NCBI RefSeq assembly: GCF_016097555.1
Contig: NC_054704.1
Location: forward strand, 79,920,391 to 79,984,390
Direction: 5' to 3'
From: Gigantopelta aegis
Lineage: Eukaryota; Mollusca; Gastropoda; Neomphalida; Peltospiridae
Length of the DNA: 64,000 nucleotides
Below are positions 12,310 through 23,001 of the stretch, piece by piece (within the stretch, counting starts at the first letter, position 1; each line of letters starts with the position of its first letter). The notes beneath the pieces are model-generated. The model saw only the letters and a program-made list of their open reading frames with translations, made no database searches and was not told the DNA's origin. The translations under genes and the position numbers were made by a program.

Positions 12310-15300
12310 CCACTTGCTCAAAGTAATTTTTGTTTCATCTACTGAAATTTGTTTGATAAATTTTATTCTGATGTTGGTCATCCCACAGAATGAGCAAACT
12401 AATTAGTATATAATAATATTCCACTAGCTTTTTACAAACTGCCCTAATGCTTCATGTTAAAACTAGGGACTGCATAGTCAGCAAACAGTAGCATGACTCA
12501 TGTTACTAAACACAACTTTTTATACTGGGATGTGATTTTTCAACTTTCTGTTTGATTTCAGCCTTTGTTGTTTTTTGTTGAGATAAACAATTTTATACAC
12601 AAAACACGCCAGTTGTGTTTATACCAGCGATACGGATAAGATGGTCTTTGATAAACACTTAGAATAATTGAATATTTTCTCTTTTATTTTATTTATTTGT
12701 TACTCTCTTTTTGTTTCAGTTTTATCATGCCTGTGACAGCAGTGAAATATACCAGTTCTGCATAATGAAGTACGACACGCTTGGTTTCTCAGACTTCCTT
12801 GGATCTTTCCTGTCTTTCTGGATGGTTCTTCTTGCCATGGCTAAAATACCTCACAAAGTCCGGCAGGGTTTGCACATGTTTGGAGTCCTTATGATAGCAG
12901 TTTTCATGAATTACGATCGTCATGGTTCCTGGGAAACGATAGTGCCTCTCTGTGTAGGTGGTATCATTACAGCTGGTTCTTGGGTATGTAGCAATTATTT
13001 TTAGGATATTAAATGATCTTCCATTTTGTGTTCAAAGTGAAATAATTTTCATTTGTCATGAGCTTAAGTTTAAGTGTAATATTCTATTTATTACCCATGA
13101 TCGATTTTAATTTATAGGACAGATTGTATTTGGTTGATGTTCCAGTTATAGTCTGTCCCACAGTGAACGTGTTTATTTATTTCTGAGCCAATTATTTTCT
13201 AAATTGCAAAAACAAAAATAGTTGTTGTTTTTTGCTATTTTCAAAACACTTTTACTTTTTTTCTTAAGTCAAACCAAACTAAAATTATTTACAAAAAACA
13301 TTTTTGGAGGGGGATGTTACTATATTGTGTGAATATATACATATATAAATAACATATGTACATTCATTAACCTCTGACTGAAATACAAATATTTAAATGC
13401 AGTGTTATTTAATTATTTTTTAAAGATGAAAAAAGAAACATAATAGACGTAAAAAAGACTCCTTTTTTTTTGGTAAATGAGATCTAGGCCTATTCCTACA
13501 TACCTATTATCATTTCTTTTCCGTCTACTTTTGAATTGTCTTTTGTCTAAATTTCATTTCTTGTTTAAAGAAAGTAGAAAGTTAAACGCTTTTTGAGACT
13601 TCACGTAAGCTTTGTAGGCTAACGGAACTTTATGAACTAATTGAGACAATGTTACTAACTTCGTCGATTTCCATAATGAGTTTGTTTGTGTAGGTTAAAG
13701 AAGCCATTATTTAAGTTTTGATTGGATTGGTACGTCTTAGAAGATGTCTATTAAATAAGTGTATATAGCAAAGATAAGTACCAGTCATATATTAAAATCT
13801 TGCAGGGACGCTACCATTCTCGTCACATTTATAATTTTTCTGGTATTATTAAACAGGTTTTTCTATCCGCTACATAAGGTAAATAGTGGCAATCAATATA
13901 CAAAGTTATTTTACATGCGCTGGCTGTTAAGTGTAATCTGCGTTATTTTTCACTCTCGCCAGATTGAAATTACGTGCGCTGTATGAGCACGATGGCACTC
14001 ACACACCTTAAAAGACAAGTTCTGGTTACATGTGAAAGGAAATCAAAATAATTGACTTGTAGATCTTTATTCATATGATTGTGGTGGTTCGCTGGGGTTT
14101 TTTTCATACGATCATCATCATGGTGGTTGAAATTTTGTTTTCCCCAACTGGCCATCGGGCTCCAACAATGTACTTATTTGGTAACTATATTGAAGACAAG
14201 TAATTTATGCATTTAAAAAAATTCTGTCAGTGAATTGATCACAATGGTTACAATTTTTACGGTCCAGGTTAAAAAAGTAACGGGTTGGTGCAGGGTCAGG
14301 ATGGCCCTAGGGAAACACTGAGGTTGTTGTTTTTATAATGAAGGTTTTAATGACAAAATATTAATTTAAAACTGTGTCTAATGACCTCACATTACCATCT
14401 TACATTAATATGATGTCATATATTACCAACGACATCATGTTAAACGCATGTGCATGATATCCCATGTAGGATAGAAATTTCTCACATAGCTTTCTTTCTT
14501 TCTATGCTATATACCTGCGGATGAGAGAAAATTATTTCTGTGACATTCAGAAGCAAGATTAGCAAAAACACCTACCCACATGCATAAACTGTCATGACCA
14601 TGTAAATAATGTCTTAAATTTAATGCACAAACGAACAATGGGTAACACAAAACTAGACTGGTTTTTAAGTGACATGTGAACGAAATGATTTTTTGGGGGT
14701 TGGCATTCAGATGCAGGAGTTGGAAAAAAACATCTACACACACAATCGTGCATGGATGCACATGCACACACTTTCTCACTCAAATTCATGCACACGCACA
14801 CACACACATAGACACTGACACTAACATATAAACACACACAAACACACACACTAACTCACTCAGACACAAACACACGTCTCCAAGGCAGGGCTCGAACTTA
14901 ACGACGGCACCGACAGCAATTGCCATCATTGAGATATAAATTGCCGTAGGTAGAGAGCATCACCGATGGCACTTTTCTACCATCGGTAAAGCTGCTCAAC
15001 AATGGCAAAATATATATACCTAGTGTGCATTGTCTGCCAATATTTAACATTTACACATTTGAAATGTGTCTACATAGAGCAAAATAGCCTTTCACTCATA
15101 TTTATTTGTCACTTATTAAAAAATTGCCATAGGCAGATTCACAATAGCCGTCGGTAGGACGTTTCACCCATGACAATTCTTTTAAAAATTGCCGTGGGAC
15201 ACAAATTCAAGCCCTGCAAGGGACAATATTTAAAATTTTTGCTAACCGGATATTGGTGCACATGATTGTTACCCTTTTTAGATGTAAAAAATCAGTCTAG

Positions 15301-18300
15301 AAACATTTTTTAAATACATTTAGTTTGCAGTTGTTAATTTTATAATATATTGTCTCACCATGTGATTTGGGTTTTTTATTTTTTTATTTTTTTGGTAAAT
15401 ATTTATTACCCCAGATAGCAATAGTAGTATCAGGGTGTTCACATGATAATTTAAACTTCTGTAATCAGTTGACTGTTTGTGTAAAATTAAATTTGTGTAA
15501 CTGACATGAAGAGAACAACAGTTCGATTGTGCCCTGTATCTGCCCTGCTTGATAAAAAAAGAAGAAAAAAAAGACTTTTGAGAATTGAAAGTTTTTGGAA
15601 TCTGTCTATGGGTGATAAAAAAAACCACCCCGACAAATAACCCATTTGATAAGCCCATTACATCCATGTATAATGTCCTAAATTTACTGCTCATACAAAA
15701 AATGATGACTTGATCAAGTACTGTACAGACAACATTTTCAGCAGCTTGCATGGTTAAAGAAAGGTAACATTTACATCAAAAAATTTATTCATCCTGAGTA
15801 TTTTCTACACTACACTTGATATTCATAATATAGAAAATGCTAAAGGAAAAAAATATATAAATAAATAAATTATGCTTCATTGAGCGTTTCTGTTTCAGAT
15901 TTTCCGGATCATCAGGTTTCGGACATTGTTTCCATCAAAAAAGCGATGGCTAAAATTTTTGCTCCCAGGATTCCTCTTGTCCATAACAGGGGTGGTTGTT
16001 TTCTCAGCGGTCGAAACTGAAGAGAACTATATGTACACTCACAGCTTTTGGCACATGACGATAACACTGTCGATTGTTTTTCTGCTGCCACCAAGAAAGT
16101 CACAAACGAAAGGTATAGAGGACTCTCCGCCTAGTAGCTCTGCATTTGAACAGTTTACAGTGGATATCTTAAACTAATATTTCAGCTTTCAGTGTTAACC
16201 TCTTGGTTTTCTCCATGTGGAGATGTGCACATAGTATGGCTTTACAGGGAACATTTTGTTTTTAAAATGTTGATTAGCGATAAAATTTACATGTTTCTGA
16301 GGCTACATACTCTTGCTTCGAATATAAATATCTGTATATGCAATACAATTACATTTCTGGCCATTCTCTGGTCGATAGCAACCAAGAGGCCGGACCGGGA
16401 GACTGTACCTCCAGTTTTAACTACGGTACTCTATATAAATCCGATTTAAAATATGACTTGTGACAAAAATCCAGAATGTATTTATCCGTATAATGCTTTA
16501 TAAATATTTAAATCATGTTAAATACGATAAATATCTGTATACATACATACATGTGCATACACGCACATATTAATATTATTTCAGCCCATATCCGATATTT
16601 ACTGTGTATGAATCCAATCCGATGGTTTCTCGGGCGTTAACAACAAAATATTTTTATTTCTTGATAAACAATAAGTATTTCTTGGATGTTGACAGAATGT
16701 TCGGGTTCCTACTGAGAGAATAATTAATAATAATGCTAATTCACATTCCTATTGTTCATGCTCCCCAATTTGTAAGTGAGGCTATTTTGGCGAGATCTCG
16801 CGTGAGTTCACGGTTAGGGTCCTCGATTTACCCCACAACTTGCACATGCGCAGTGGAATGTGACAGAAGTCTGTTGTGTAGCAACCTCTTAAATTTGTGT
16901 AGCGAATTGCAATGCGATACTGAACAAAATGTTCCCTGCTTTAACCAGTCAGTTTACTCCATATTAAGTTTTTACATGATGTACACTTTAGTATGGCTTT
17001 ATTTAACCTGTTAGTTTCCTCCATGTGGAGTTTGATAATGTACACATTAGTACAATCTGATTAAAATAGCTCTACTGGGTTTACCAGTGGATCTAACAGC
17101 ATTGCGTGGACTCCCATGTCCAGGTGACATTTCATCTATAAATAATAATCGACCAATTACACTTCGCCTTTTATCGCATTATTTGGGAGCATACGAATTC
17201 TAACAATATTTATACAAAAGGCGAACTTGTTGGTCTGTTTCAACATTGAAAAAACAGGGGGAGAAGTGCAGTAATAAACTCTGGATTTTATGGTTATACT
17301 ATTACAGTTTTTTGTTTCGTCTTGAAACTAATTTTATATAAAATCATTTCGTATACCCTTGGCATAATCCTGAATGTTATCAAATTCTTTTCAAATAACT
17401 GGCATGATTTTGTAAGTAAGGTTTTGATTGGTCGAATGAAAGGTCAACTGGACATGAGATCCAAAGGGCTGCTGTTAGATCCACATGTAATAGTGGAGCT
17501 AATTTTAATTAGATTGACATTAGTATGGCTTTATATGCATGTTATTTCATGTGCATATGCATCTTATTATTTGTATTAACATTTATTATTGTGCACGGGT
17601 TTCAGATTTAACCACCACACTCATTTTCTATTTAACATTTATCTTCTTAGTTGCCTTCACTTTGATATTGCTATCATTGGAAATTTTGTGTGTGTGTGCT
17701 GTGTATTAATTTATTGTTACTATGCATGTAGTGATGTAGGCAGTGCTTAGAAATATGGGTTGTGTATTAATTTATTGTTACTATTCAATATGTATGCTGA
17801 TGTAGGTTCTAGAAAAAGATGATATGCAAGTATAGAAACTCCTACCTTTAATACCGGATTTCCTTGGTGTCCAAACACAAATTCAAGACTCATAAATTTA
17901 ATTTCCTCTAATGGAACATTGCGTTTCATCGCATTTTAATTGTCCTTTCCTCCAAAATGTGTCCGATGGCACAGATTTCAACCTAGGATTTCAAGTATTT
18001 CCAGGAACCCTCTAGATTTCCTCTTTTTTTACAGTTCACCAATTACCACCCCTGTATATTGTAACCATATCACCTATATTGACTTTGCTCAGATCTTCTA
18101 GGACAAAAAGCATGCTGTTTTTGTCGTATGCCATTTTGCTTTTTTATGGAATACTCTTTTCTTTTTTTTCCTTTTTTTTTTTTTCCTTTTTTTTCTCATA
18201 AAGGTCACAGTCACATGGTAAGGGACATACTGGTATCGAAGAGGCGCCACAAGAAAGTTCATTTTACAAGGGATTATGTAAGATTATGTTTTTAAAACAT

Positions 18301-21300
18301 TACACAGACTTTGGTATTCTTTGTAGAGTGTAAAAATCAAACTTCCTTGTCAAAATAGTTTCGAGGCTCTTCAGCAGACATATACTAGTAATAAGATAGG
18401 TTCTCTGCAGAATTAAATTTTTTTATTCTGGATTGACATAGGGCATTTCATAGTTCATTCAGTAAACAGTTACTTTATTAAAGAGATGTCCAATGCACAG
18501 AAATTAGGGGTAATAACATGCATCTCAAAAACCAAATAAACCAAAACAATATCTTAAAAACTGGAGACCATTGACTTTATTAAACTGCGTTGGCAAATTG
18601 GCCTCTGGTTGTATAGATAACAGAATAAAGCAGGTTCTTGAAAAAATAATACATAAAGACCAGACCGGTTTTATTAAGGGTAGGTACATTGGAAAAAACA
18701 TTAGATTAATATTCGACATTATGCATTATACAGAAGTACAAAATATCCCCAGATTATTATTATTGGTCGATTTTGAAAAACAAACTTTTTAAGTCAGTAG
18801 TAAAAGCATGCACCTGTTGCTTGGTCAGTCTAGGAAATATCCCTGCCAGGTACTATCCTGTGTGGGATTTTGTATATATAAGATCCCTTGCTGCTAATTG
18901 AAAAGAGTAGCCCATGACATGGTGAAACCGGCCTCGGTGGTGTCGTGGTTAGGCCATCGGTCTACAGTCTGGTAGGTACTGGGTTCGGATCCCAGTCGAG
19001 GCATGGGATTTTAATCCAGATACCGACTCCAAACCCTGAGTGCTCCACAAGGCTCAATGGGTAGGTGTAAGCCACTTGCACCGACCAGTGATCTATAACT
19101 GGTTCAACAAAGGCCATGGTTTGTGCTATCCTGCCTGTGGGAAGCGCAAATAAAAGATCCCTTGCTGCCTGTCGTAAAAGAGTAGCCTATGTGGCGACTG
19201 CGGGTTTCCTCTAAAAACAGTGTCAGAATGACCATATGTTTGACGTCCAATAGCCGATGATACGTTAAAAAATCAATGTGCTCTAGTGGCGTCGTTAAAT
19301 AAAACAAACTTTACTTTACTTTTTATGACATGGTGAAAGTGGGTTTCTTCTCATTAACTGTGTGGTCCTTAACCATATATCTGATGCCATAATTATAACC
19401 ATAATTAAAATATGTTGAGTGTGTCGTTAAATAAAACTTTCCTTTCCTTTCCTTCCCAAATCATGATTGCAGTTTAAACTTGGGGCCTCAATAAAAAAAA
19501 TAGTGTTCCATTTAATCCTTTGAGGAATTGTTTCATGTTTGATATCTTCACAAAATAATTTTATTTTAAGGTCTTTTATTTTTGTTATGTCCCATAAAGA
19601 TTAGTATTATATAGTGTTATTATCATTAAATAAACTGCATGTGTTCCCATTTCATTTCTTTAGTGATTCAAGAAAGCTACAATAAGTATGCCTGGCTTGC
19701 ATTTTATGTAGTTATTGTATTTTTGTTGTTTTTAATAGTAAATAAAGATTTGCATGTAACTACTAAACAACTAATCCATGACATCATTATTACTCTAAGT
19801 GATTTGTATTCCTTACACACCTGTTGAACTAAACACTGCAAGATTGGTATTTTGCTCATTTATATCAGAAATTGATTTACAGACTTAGGAGATAACCATA
19901 TGGAGGTTTTAGATTTGCAGGTGTTCTTGTCTATTTGATCCCGCAAATGTCATTTTTGACTGAAAGCATTAGCCTGAGGTTAAAAATGAAACATTTGCGA
20001 GCATCAAATAAACAATAACACCTGCAAATCTAAAAACTCAATATGGTTATATCTATTGTAAACTGAATAATTTTTCTACAGAACTAACTGTATATTTGGT
20101 ATTTTGTGGAAAAAAATACCTGGCTACAATCTAAATGTAGACCCTTGAATCATCAACTTCGCCTGTTCCAATTGCTAATGACGTCACTTTCTAATGACGT
20201 CATTTGCTTTCCGGGTGTTATTTTCATTTGATCCCAGAAAAAGAATGTAATTAACCAATCACAGTACAGAACACACTTGCCATCAGTTTACAGAGCTCCA
20301 TAGCAGTGACCTAGGGTGTCAATTCAAAGTAGGCAAGACATCAGTGTAATCTTTGCACATAGTATGTCGTGTACCTTTAAGACTATAGTTTGTTTCCTGT
20401 TTTTGCAAGTAGATGTAACCTTTAATTTTGGCTTTTTGGTAACAAGAGCTGGTTGAATGTGTTTTTGATTTTTCTCATTTAGCTAGAGTACATTATGGGC
20501 CGAATTTACGAAGCCTGTTTATGTGTTACACACATATAACTACACACATTTGCAATGCTTAAATACCTGCATTTAAGAAAAACAGGCATCGTAAATTTGG
20601 CCCTGTATTTCTTTGTTTAATTATGTTTTAATTTTGTATACTGTTCAATATGTTGTTGTTATTATTACAAATACCTGTGATTATATTTTGTTATTTGTTA
20701 AATTTACTTTATTGGTTTGTTATAACCATCCTTACAGTGCTTTTGGAAGGATGGATAGGGTGTGGACGGATATAAAGTGTTATGTTTGCTTTACTTTACT
20801 GTTAATCTTTGAACATTTAAGGCTGGAATTACAATGCCTGTTTTTCTTAAACAGTTGTTTATGTATGTACAGTAAGACAAAAACAGGTTTTATGAATTCG
20901 GTTCTTAAAATTTGATTTCTTCTACTCTTAGCTGAGAAATAAGTTGTTGATATTTTTTAATGTAAATATATATTTATGTCTTTTGAACTTGGTTATTCTT
21001 CAGTTTGTGATAGCATCGCAGGTTTTAAGCTAAATATAAAATATATTTGCAGTTGGTCAGCTGTTATTTTCAAGTGTGAAGACATTTGTTTTAGCAACAA
21101 ATAACACAAAATTAAAGCTTGTTAAATGGCTGTCTACTAGATGTCTTAAGCAATACATTCCCTAAATTAAATTTTTATGAGAACTTTAATATTTTGTGTG
21201 TTATAATTCCATACAGTGCAATTTGTAAAACATTCACCTTTTGTGCAATTGCAAGCTGTGTTATTATTGCAATGTAGTCCATTTATTTTTAATTACGCTG

Positions 21301-21557
21301 TTTATTTCTCATTGTGTTTAAAGTGTATAATTACATCTTCTCTTGCCACTGCCAGGTCAAATGAAATGACTTATGTTGATTAGTGTAATGAATGGCATTT
21401 ATGGTAAAATTTCTCTAAAGTTCTTTAATATGACCATTATGTGAAAGCAACACTAATGAATTTTCTTTCAGAGTTGAAGATACAGACAGTATCCAGTTGC
21501 CCGAGTAGTGAAATGCTCGACCCTGCCGACTCTTCGGAACAAAATCTGATCACTTAG
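3712..21557 (+). CDS. PGAP6: PGAP6/TMEM8-like GPI-specific phospholipase (CREST family), 5' partial
   Basis: Eleven exons join in phase: 3712-3892, 5139-5346, 5653-5783, 6130-6425, 8483-8793, 9486-9679, 10603-10745, 11262-11440, 12720-12983, 15899-16112, 21472-21557. They give about 734 residues; the human protein, from memory, is near 770, so little more than a signal-peptide exon is missing. The first visible exon begins in phase 1. Order: a long N-terminal extracellular region with many NxS/T sites and a 'GFPVINPYNESFPDD' block that matches vertebrate TMEM8; an EGF-like module in exons 7-8 (CGSYGKC, CECYAGWRGYGC); then about seven membrane helices. CREST residues are present: Ser in LTFSNLFF, His and Asp in FYHACD, Asp in SDFLGS, and HSFWH. 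Family role: cell-surface phospholipase A2 acting on GPI-anchored proteins, releasing for example Cripto. TMEM8A and TMEM8B cannot be separated here, so an invertebrate pro-orthologue is the safest name. Confidence 0.93.
4170..4392. mobile_element. Two SINE fragments in opposite orientation
   Basis: 4170-4325 is a + strand SINE-B body (ggctgtcatatgtgctgtcc, gcatataaaaatc). 4333-4392 is a reversed tail 1 (aaggaatgttttatttaacg). They lie in PGAP6 intron 1 of the visible set. Confidence 0.65.
4590..4797. mobile_element. Short non-autonomous DNA element (MITE), degraded
   Basis: The left end ggcaggggcccaagggatcc faces a right end whose complement is ggcaggtgcggatccagg. The ends are imperfect inverted repeats, with AT-rich repeats inside. 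No coding capacity. Confidence 0.45.
5367..5652. mobile_element. hAT-like element end (CAGTGTTCTCGCTGGG family), fragment
   Basis: CAGTGTTCTCGCTGGGTG at 5367 is the inverted counterpart of the end at 35891 and matches the shorter ends at 47377 and 56739. It starts 20 bases after a PGAP6 exon. Its other end was not located before the next exon at 5653. Confidence 0.5.
6816..7260. mobile_element. Possible TTAA-type MITE, one end only
   Basis: TTAAAGGGAGAGTAAACTC begins near 6819 in the style of the TTAA-flanked elements at 45270 and 58824. The matching right end is not clear, so the extent is a guess. No coding capacity seen. Confidence 0.3.
7370..7612 (+). repeat. Direct repeat, first copy (PGAP6 intron)
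   Basis: Contains 'tttaaatgtta', a T/C-rich tract and 'catgggaccgattgacaatt', which recur in the same order at 8180-8372. The second copy is shorter. Confidence 0.8.
7698..8085 (+). mobile_element. SINE, head A with tail 1
   Basis: Full-length: ccttggtggcgtcgtgg head, GGTTCGGATCC B box, 'gataccgactccaaaccctg', and tail 1 'ccatataaccgtaaataaaa' then cgtcgttaaataaaacac. Candidate target duplication: ctttttgccgatype sequence on both sides. It sits between the two copies of the direct repeat. Confidence 0.9.
8180..8372 (+). repeat. Direct repeat, second copy (PGAP6 intron)
   Basis: Partner of 7370-7612: same order of tttaaatgtta, pyrimidine tract, and catgggaccgattgacaatt, ending with cccctgatatatat. 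Confidence 0.8.
8971..9262 (+). mobile_element. SINE, head B with tail 2
   Basis: The head 'cccagtggtaaagtgctcat' and B-box-like gatcaatcccc are followed by the shared body (tgtcctatcctgtctgtggg) and tail 2 (ctctagtggtgttgttaaac). Confidence 0.85.
9361..9470. mobile_element. Palindromic MITE directly before a PGAP6 splice acceptor
   Basis: The two ends, gggccctgttttacgaagcg and the complement of 'cactttgtaaaacggagccc', pair through most of the 110 bases. It ends 15 bases before exon 6 at 9486. A related copy is at 28521-28625. Confidence 0.85.
10881..10921. repeat. Poly-C run of about 41 bases
   Basis: Uninterrupted C tract in a PGAP6 intron. The length in the assembly is unlikely to be exact. 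Confidence 0.95.
11486..12092. mobile_element. Inverted-repeat MITE, about 605 bases
   Basis: Left end aagcttggattccattaaag and right end (complement aagctatgattccattaatg) form long arms of roughly 90-130 bases, each containing a second cattaatg(t)gtttgc-type motif. The flanks are TA-rich, and the core is AT-rich and non-coding. Confidence 0.8.
12270..12307. repeat. Poly-A run
   Basis: About 30 A residues inside a PGAP6 intron, possibly the tail of an old insertion. The 12150-12240 sequence ('cgggctagtgac', 'gtgggctagttgc') resembles phrases in the element at 52296-52647. Confidence 0.7.
12984..14880. other. PGAP6 intron stretch without recognised features
   Basis: AT-rich sequence with CA/AC-rich patches around 14790-14870. 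No exon, no clear inverted-repeat element and no convincing ORF seen. Confidence 0.5.
14886..15216. mobile_element. Non-autonomous hAT-like element with CAGGGCT ends and 5-base flanks
   Basis: Ends CAGGGCTCGAACTT and complement CAGGGCTTGAATTT. Flanking CAAGG on both sides (14881-14885 and 15217-15221) looks like a target duplication. The interior repeats the theme 'caccgatggca' and 'attgccg'. A partial relative is at 34647-34790. Confidence 0.8.
16113..16177 (+). other. Alternative PGAP6 C-terminus by reading through the exon-10 donor
   Basis: If the donor after 16112 (aaag|gtatag) is not used, the frame runs 21 further residues, starting GIEDSPPSSS, and stops at 16175-16177. The stretch is Ser/Pro-rich and has no homology I recognise. 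The spliced form ending at 21557 is preferred because the donor is adequate and the far exon has a good acceptor. Retained-intron use cannot be excluded from sequence alone. Confidence 0.35.
16190..17040. repeat. Mosaic of a short anonymous repeat
   Basis: The phrases 'ctccatgtggag' (16213 and 17019) and 'tagtatggcttta' (16234, 16990) recur and also appear at 17522. It directly follows the PGAP6 alternative stop. A CpG-rich patch with cgagatctcgcgtgag lies at 16791. Confidence 0.5.
17043..17526. mobile_element. Inverted-repeat MITE, about 480 bases
   Basis: The left arm (attaaaatagctctactggg, gtggatctaacagca, catgtccaggtgaca) is matched by the complement of 17440-17526 (attaaaattagctccac, gtggatctaacagca, catgtccagttgacc). 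Arms are about 100 bases. Confidence 0.8.
18051..18135 (+). repeat. Copy 1 of an 80-base anonymous repeat
   Basis: 'tgtaaccatatcacctatat' and 'aaaaagcatgctgtttttgt' recur at 34580-34640 and 36572-36640. Type unknown. Confidence 0.6.
18483..18795 (+). mobile_element. LINE reverse-transcriptase fragment (L1/Tx1-like)
   Basis: Reads KEMSNAQKLGVITCISK in one frame and then, after a frame change near 18530, KNWRPLTLLNCVGKLAS, HKDQTGFIKGRYIGKNIR and LLLLVDFEK before a stop. These are the NWRP and TGFIKGR blocks of the reverse-transcriptase domain. Only about 100 residues remain: truncated at both ends and dead. Confidence 0.9.
18805..19450 (+). mobile_element. SINE B interrupted by a younger SINE A
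   Basis: The SINE-B body (18805-18927) resumes at 19339 and ends with tail 1 (gtgtcgttaaataaaacttt) by 19450. The inner SINE A occupies 18928-19324. Confidence 0.9.
18928..19324 (+). mobile_element. Full-length SINE, head A with tail 2, with clean target duplication
   Basis: Starts ccggcctcggtggtgtcgtg, carries the B box GGTTCGGATCC, and ends with tail 2 and an actttactttacttttt end. The 14-base duplication ATGACATGGTGAAA is exact at 18914-18927 and 19325-19338, showing L1-type insertion. This is the best reference copy of the family, 397 bases. Confidence 0.95.
19892..20050. mobile_element. Palindromic MITE, 159 bases
   Basis: The left arm 'ataaccatatggaggtttt', agatttgcaggtgtt is answered by the complement of 'aacacctgcaaatct', 'aaaactcaatatggttat'. 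Arms are about 70 bases and near perfect. Confidence 0.9.
20497..20603. mobile_element. Palindromic MITE, 107 bases
   Basis: gggccgaatttacgaagcct at the left and the complement of 'ggcatcgtaaatttggccc' at the right. A decayed relative with 'aatgcctgtttttcttaaac' is at 20815-20905. Confidence 0.8.
21472..21557 (+). CDS. PGAP6: Predicted last coding exon of the PGAP6-like gene
   Basis: A pyrimidine-rich acceptor (ttttctttcag) precedes 21472. Joined in phase 1 to the exon ending at 16112, it codes a 28-residue tail starting ELKIQTVSSC and ending EQNLIT, with the stop at 21555-21557. Human TMEM8A and TMEM8B also carry a short hydrophilic tail after the last helix, so position and length fit. The sequence itself is not conserved with them. 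The 5.4-kb intron before it is full of repeats. Confidence 0.6.
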
Positions 21558-21604
21558 GAACCATTCAAGATATTGAGCGGACATTTTGTGAAAGTTATAT
21601 CATT

Positions 21605-21872
21605 AATGATCATTTCATTTCATTTCAACTTATTTTCATGCTTATATCCAATTAAGGTTCAAACACGCTGTTCTTGGGTTGTCTGTCCAGGTCAGTGCGT
21701 TACTTGATAGTTGGTTAGTGGTTAGTGAGAGAGAAGAGGGTGTAGTGGCCTTACATTCTATCCACTGAGCCCGTAAAAAGTTGCTCTGGATTGGAGCCGG
21801 TACCTAGCTACGTAACCTGTACCTACCAGCCTGTAGTCGGGTGGCTTAACCACTGCACCACCGAGGCTGGTC
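21605..21872 (-). mobile_element. SINE family C, reverse
   Basis: The complement carries the head 'gcctcggtggtgcagtggtt', B-box-like sequence and the tail aagcatgaaaataagttgaa. It begins about 48 bases after the PGAP6 stop codon, so it may lie in the 3'-UTR. Confidence 0.85.
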
Positions 21873-22124
21873 TTAAGGATTTATTCAAGGGCCATAACTC
21901 TGACAAAAATTAAATTTATTCATGTTTGACATTTATGGCCCTTGAACTTAGAAGATTTGTGGGACATGTTTTGCTGGTTTCAAATAGAAAATTTGAATCA
22001 ATATCGTTCAGTATTAGTATTCTGTTTGTCCACCATGTGTAGCACTGTTTGTTTGACACTTGGCTGACAAAAGACACATTATCATTATTGTGATGCACAG
22101 TCATTCCTCACTGATACTGGCTAG

Positions 22125-22340
22125 TGCCACTCTATATCAGTTAGTTCACTCCAGTGCTCCACAACTGGCATGGTGCATACAAAAGACCCCTTGCTGCTAA
22201 TAAAAAATAGTAGCCCATGGTTTGACGGCAGCAGGTTACCTATCTCGTTATCTATGTGGTCATTAACCATAATTAGGTCTGACACCATATAACCATAAAT
22301 AGAAATGTGTTGAGTGTGTCATTAAATACCTTTAATTATT
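22125..22340 (+). mobile_element. SINE B fragment with tail 1
   Basis: 'aaaagaccccttgctgctaa' and 'ccatataaccataaataga' followed by gtgtgtcattaaata; the head is eroded. Confidence 0.7.
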
Positions 22341-22402
22341 TTCATTCCACATTCTCTCTCCAGTAAGAGCTAGGAGTCAAGTAAGGGTAATCTAATATAT
22401 AT

Positions 22403-22480
22403 ATATCACTGAATGAATGAATGTTTAACGACACCCCAGCACGAAAAATACATCGGCTATTGGGTGTCAAACTATAGTAA
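22403..22480 (+). mobile_element. SINE-type tail (GAATGAATG family)
   Basis: 'gaatgaatgaatgtttaacg' and 'acaccccagcacgaaaaata' recur at 31909-31985 and, reversed, at 27868-27945. Confidence 0.6.
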
Positions 22481-22749
22481 TGGAAACAAATAAGGTGATG
22501 ATCAACATCAACAGAAAAATTCAAGATATAAATAAAAACAGTGTAAAGAACTGTGCAAAAATACAAATACAAATATCACAGATAGATACTGACTTTTACT
22601 CTAAACTTCAGTTTGTGCTGTATTGACCATTCTCAAAGAGAATGTTACACCCCTGCACCACGGTGAGGTTACAGCACGCGCAGGGGGTATATATATCACA
22701 GATAAAAACAATTGTGCAGATTTTAGTGGGGTTTTTGTTATTGTTCGTG

Positions 22750-23001
22750 GTAGGGGCGGGACATAGTCCAATGATTAAGCACTCGCCTGATGAGTGGTTA
22801 ATTAAGGGCTATTTCTCATTCCAGCCAGTGCACCACGACTCGTATATCAAAGGCCTTGGTATGTGTTATCCAGTCTATTGGGAAAAAGTAGCGTGTTTCC
22901 TCTCTAAGACAGTATATATCAGAATAACCAAAAATTTTACCTCCAATAGCTGATTAATAAATCAATTTGCTCTAGTGGTGTCATTAAACAAAACAAATTT
23001 T
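22750..23001 (+). mobile_element. SINE, head B with tail 2
   Basis: gggcgggacatagtccaatg head, 'gtgcaccacgactcgtatat' body, tail 2 'ctctagtggtgtcattaaac'. Confidence 0.85.

Noticed and set aside
15320-15751. 143-residue reverse-strand open frame
   Set aside because: Lies within a PGAP6 intron, is AT-rich, has no recognisable domain and no splice partner; judged chance.
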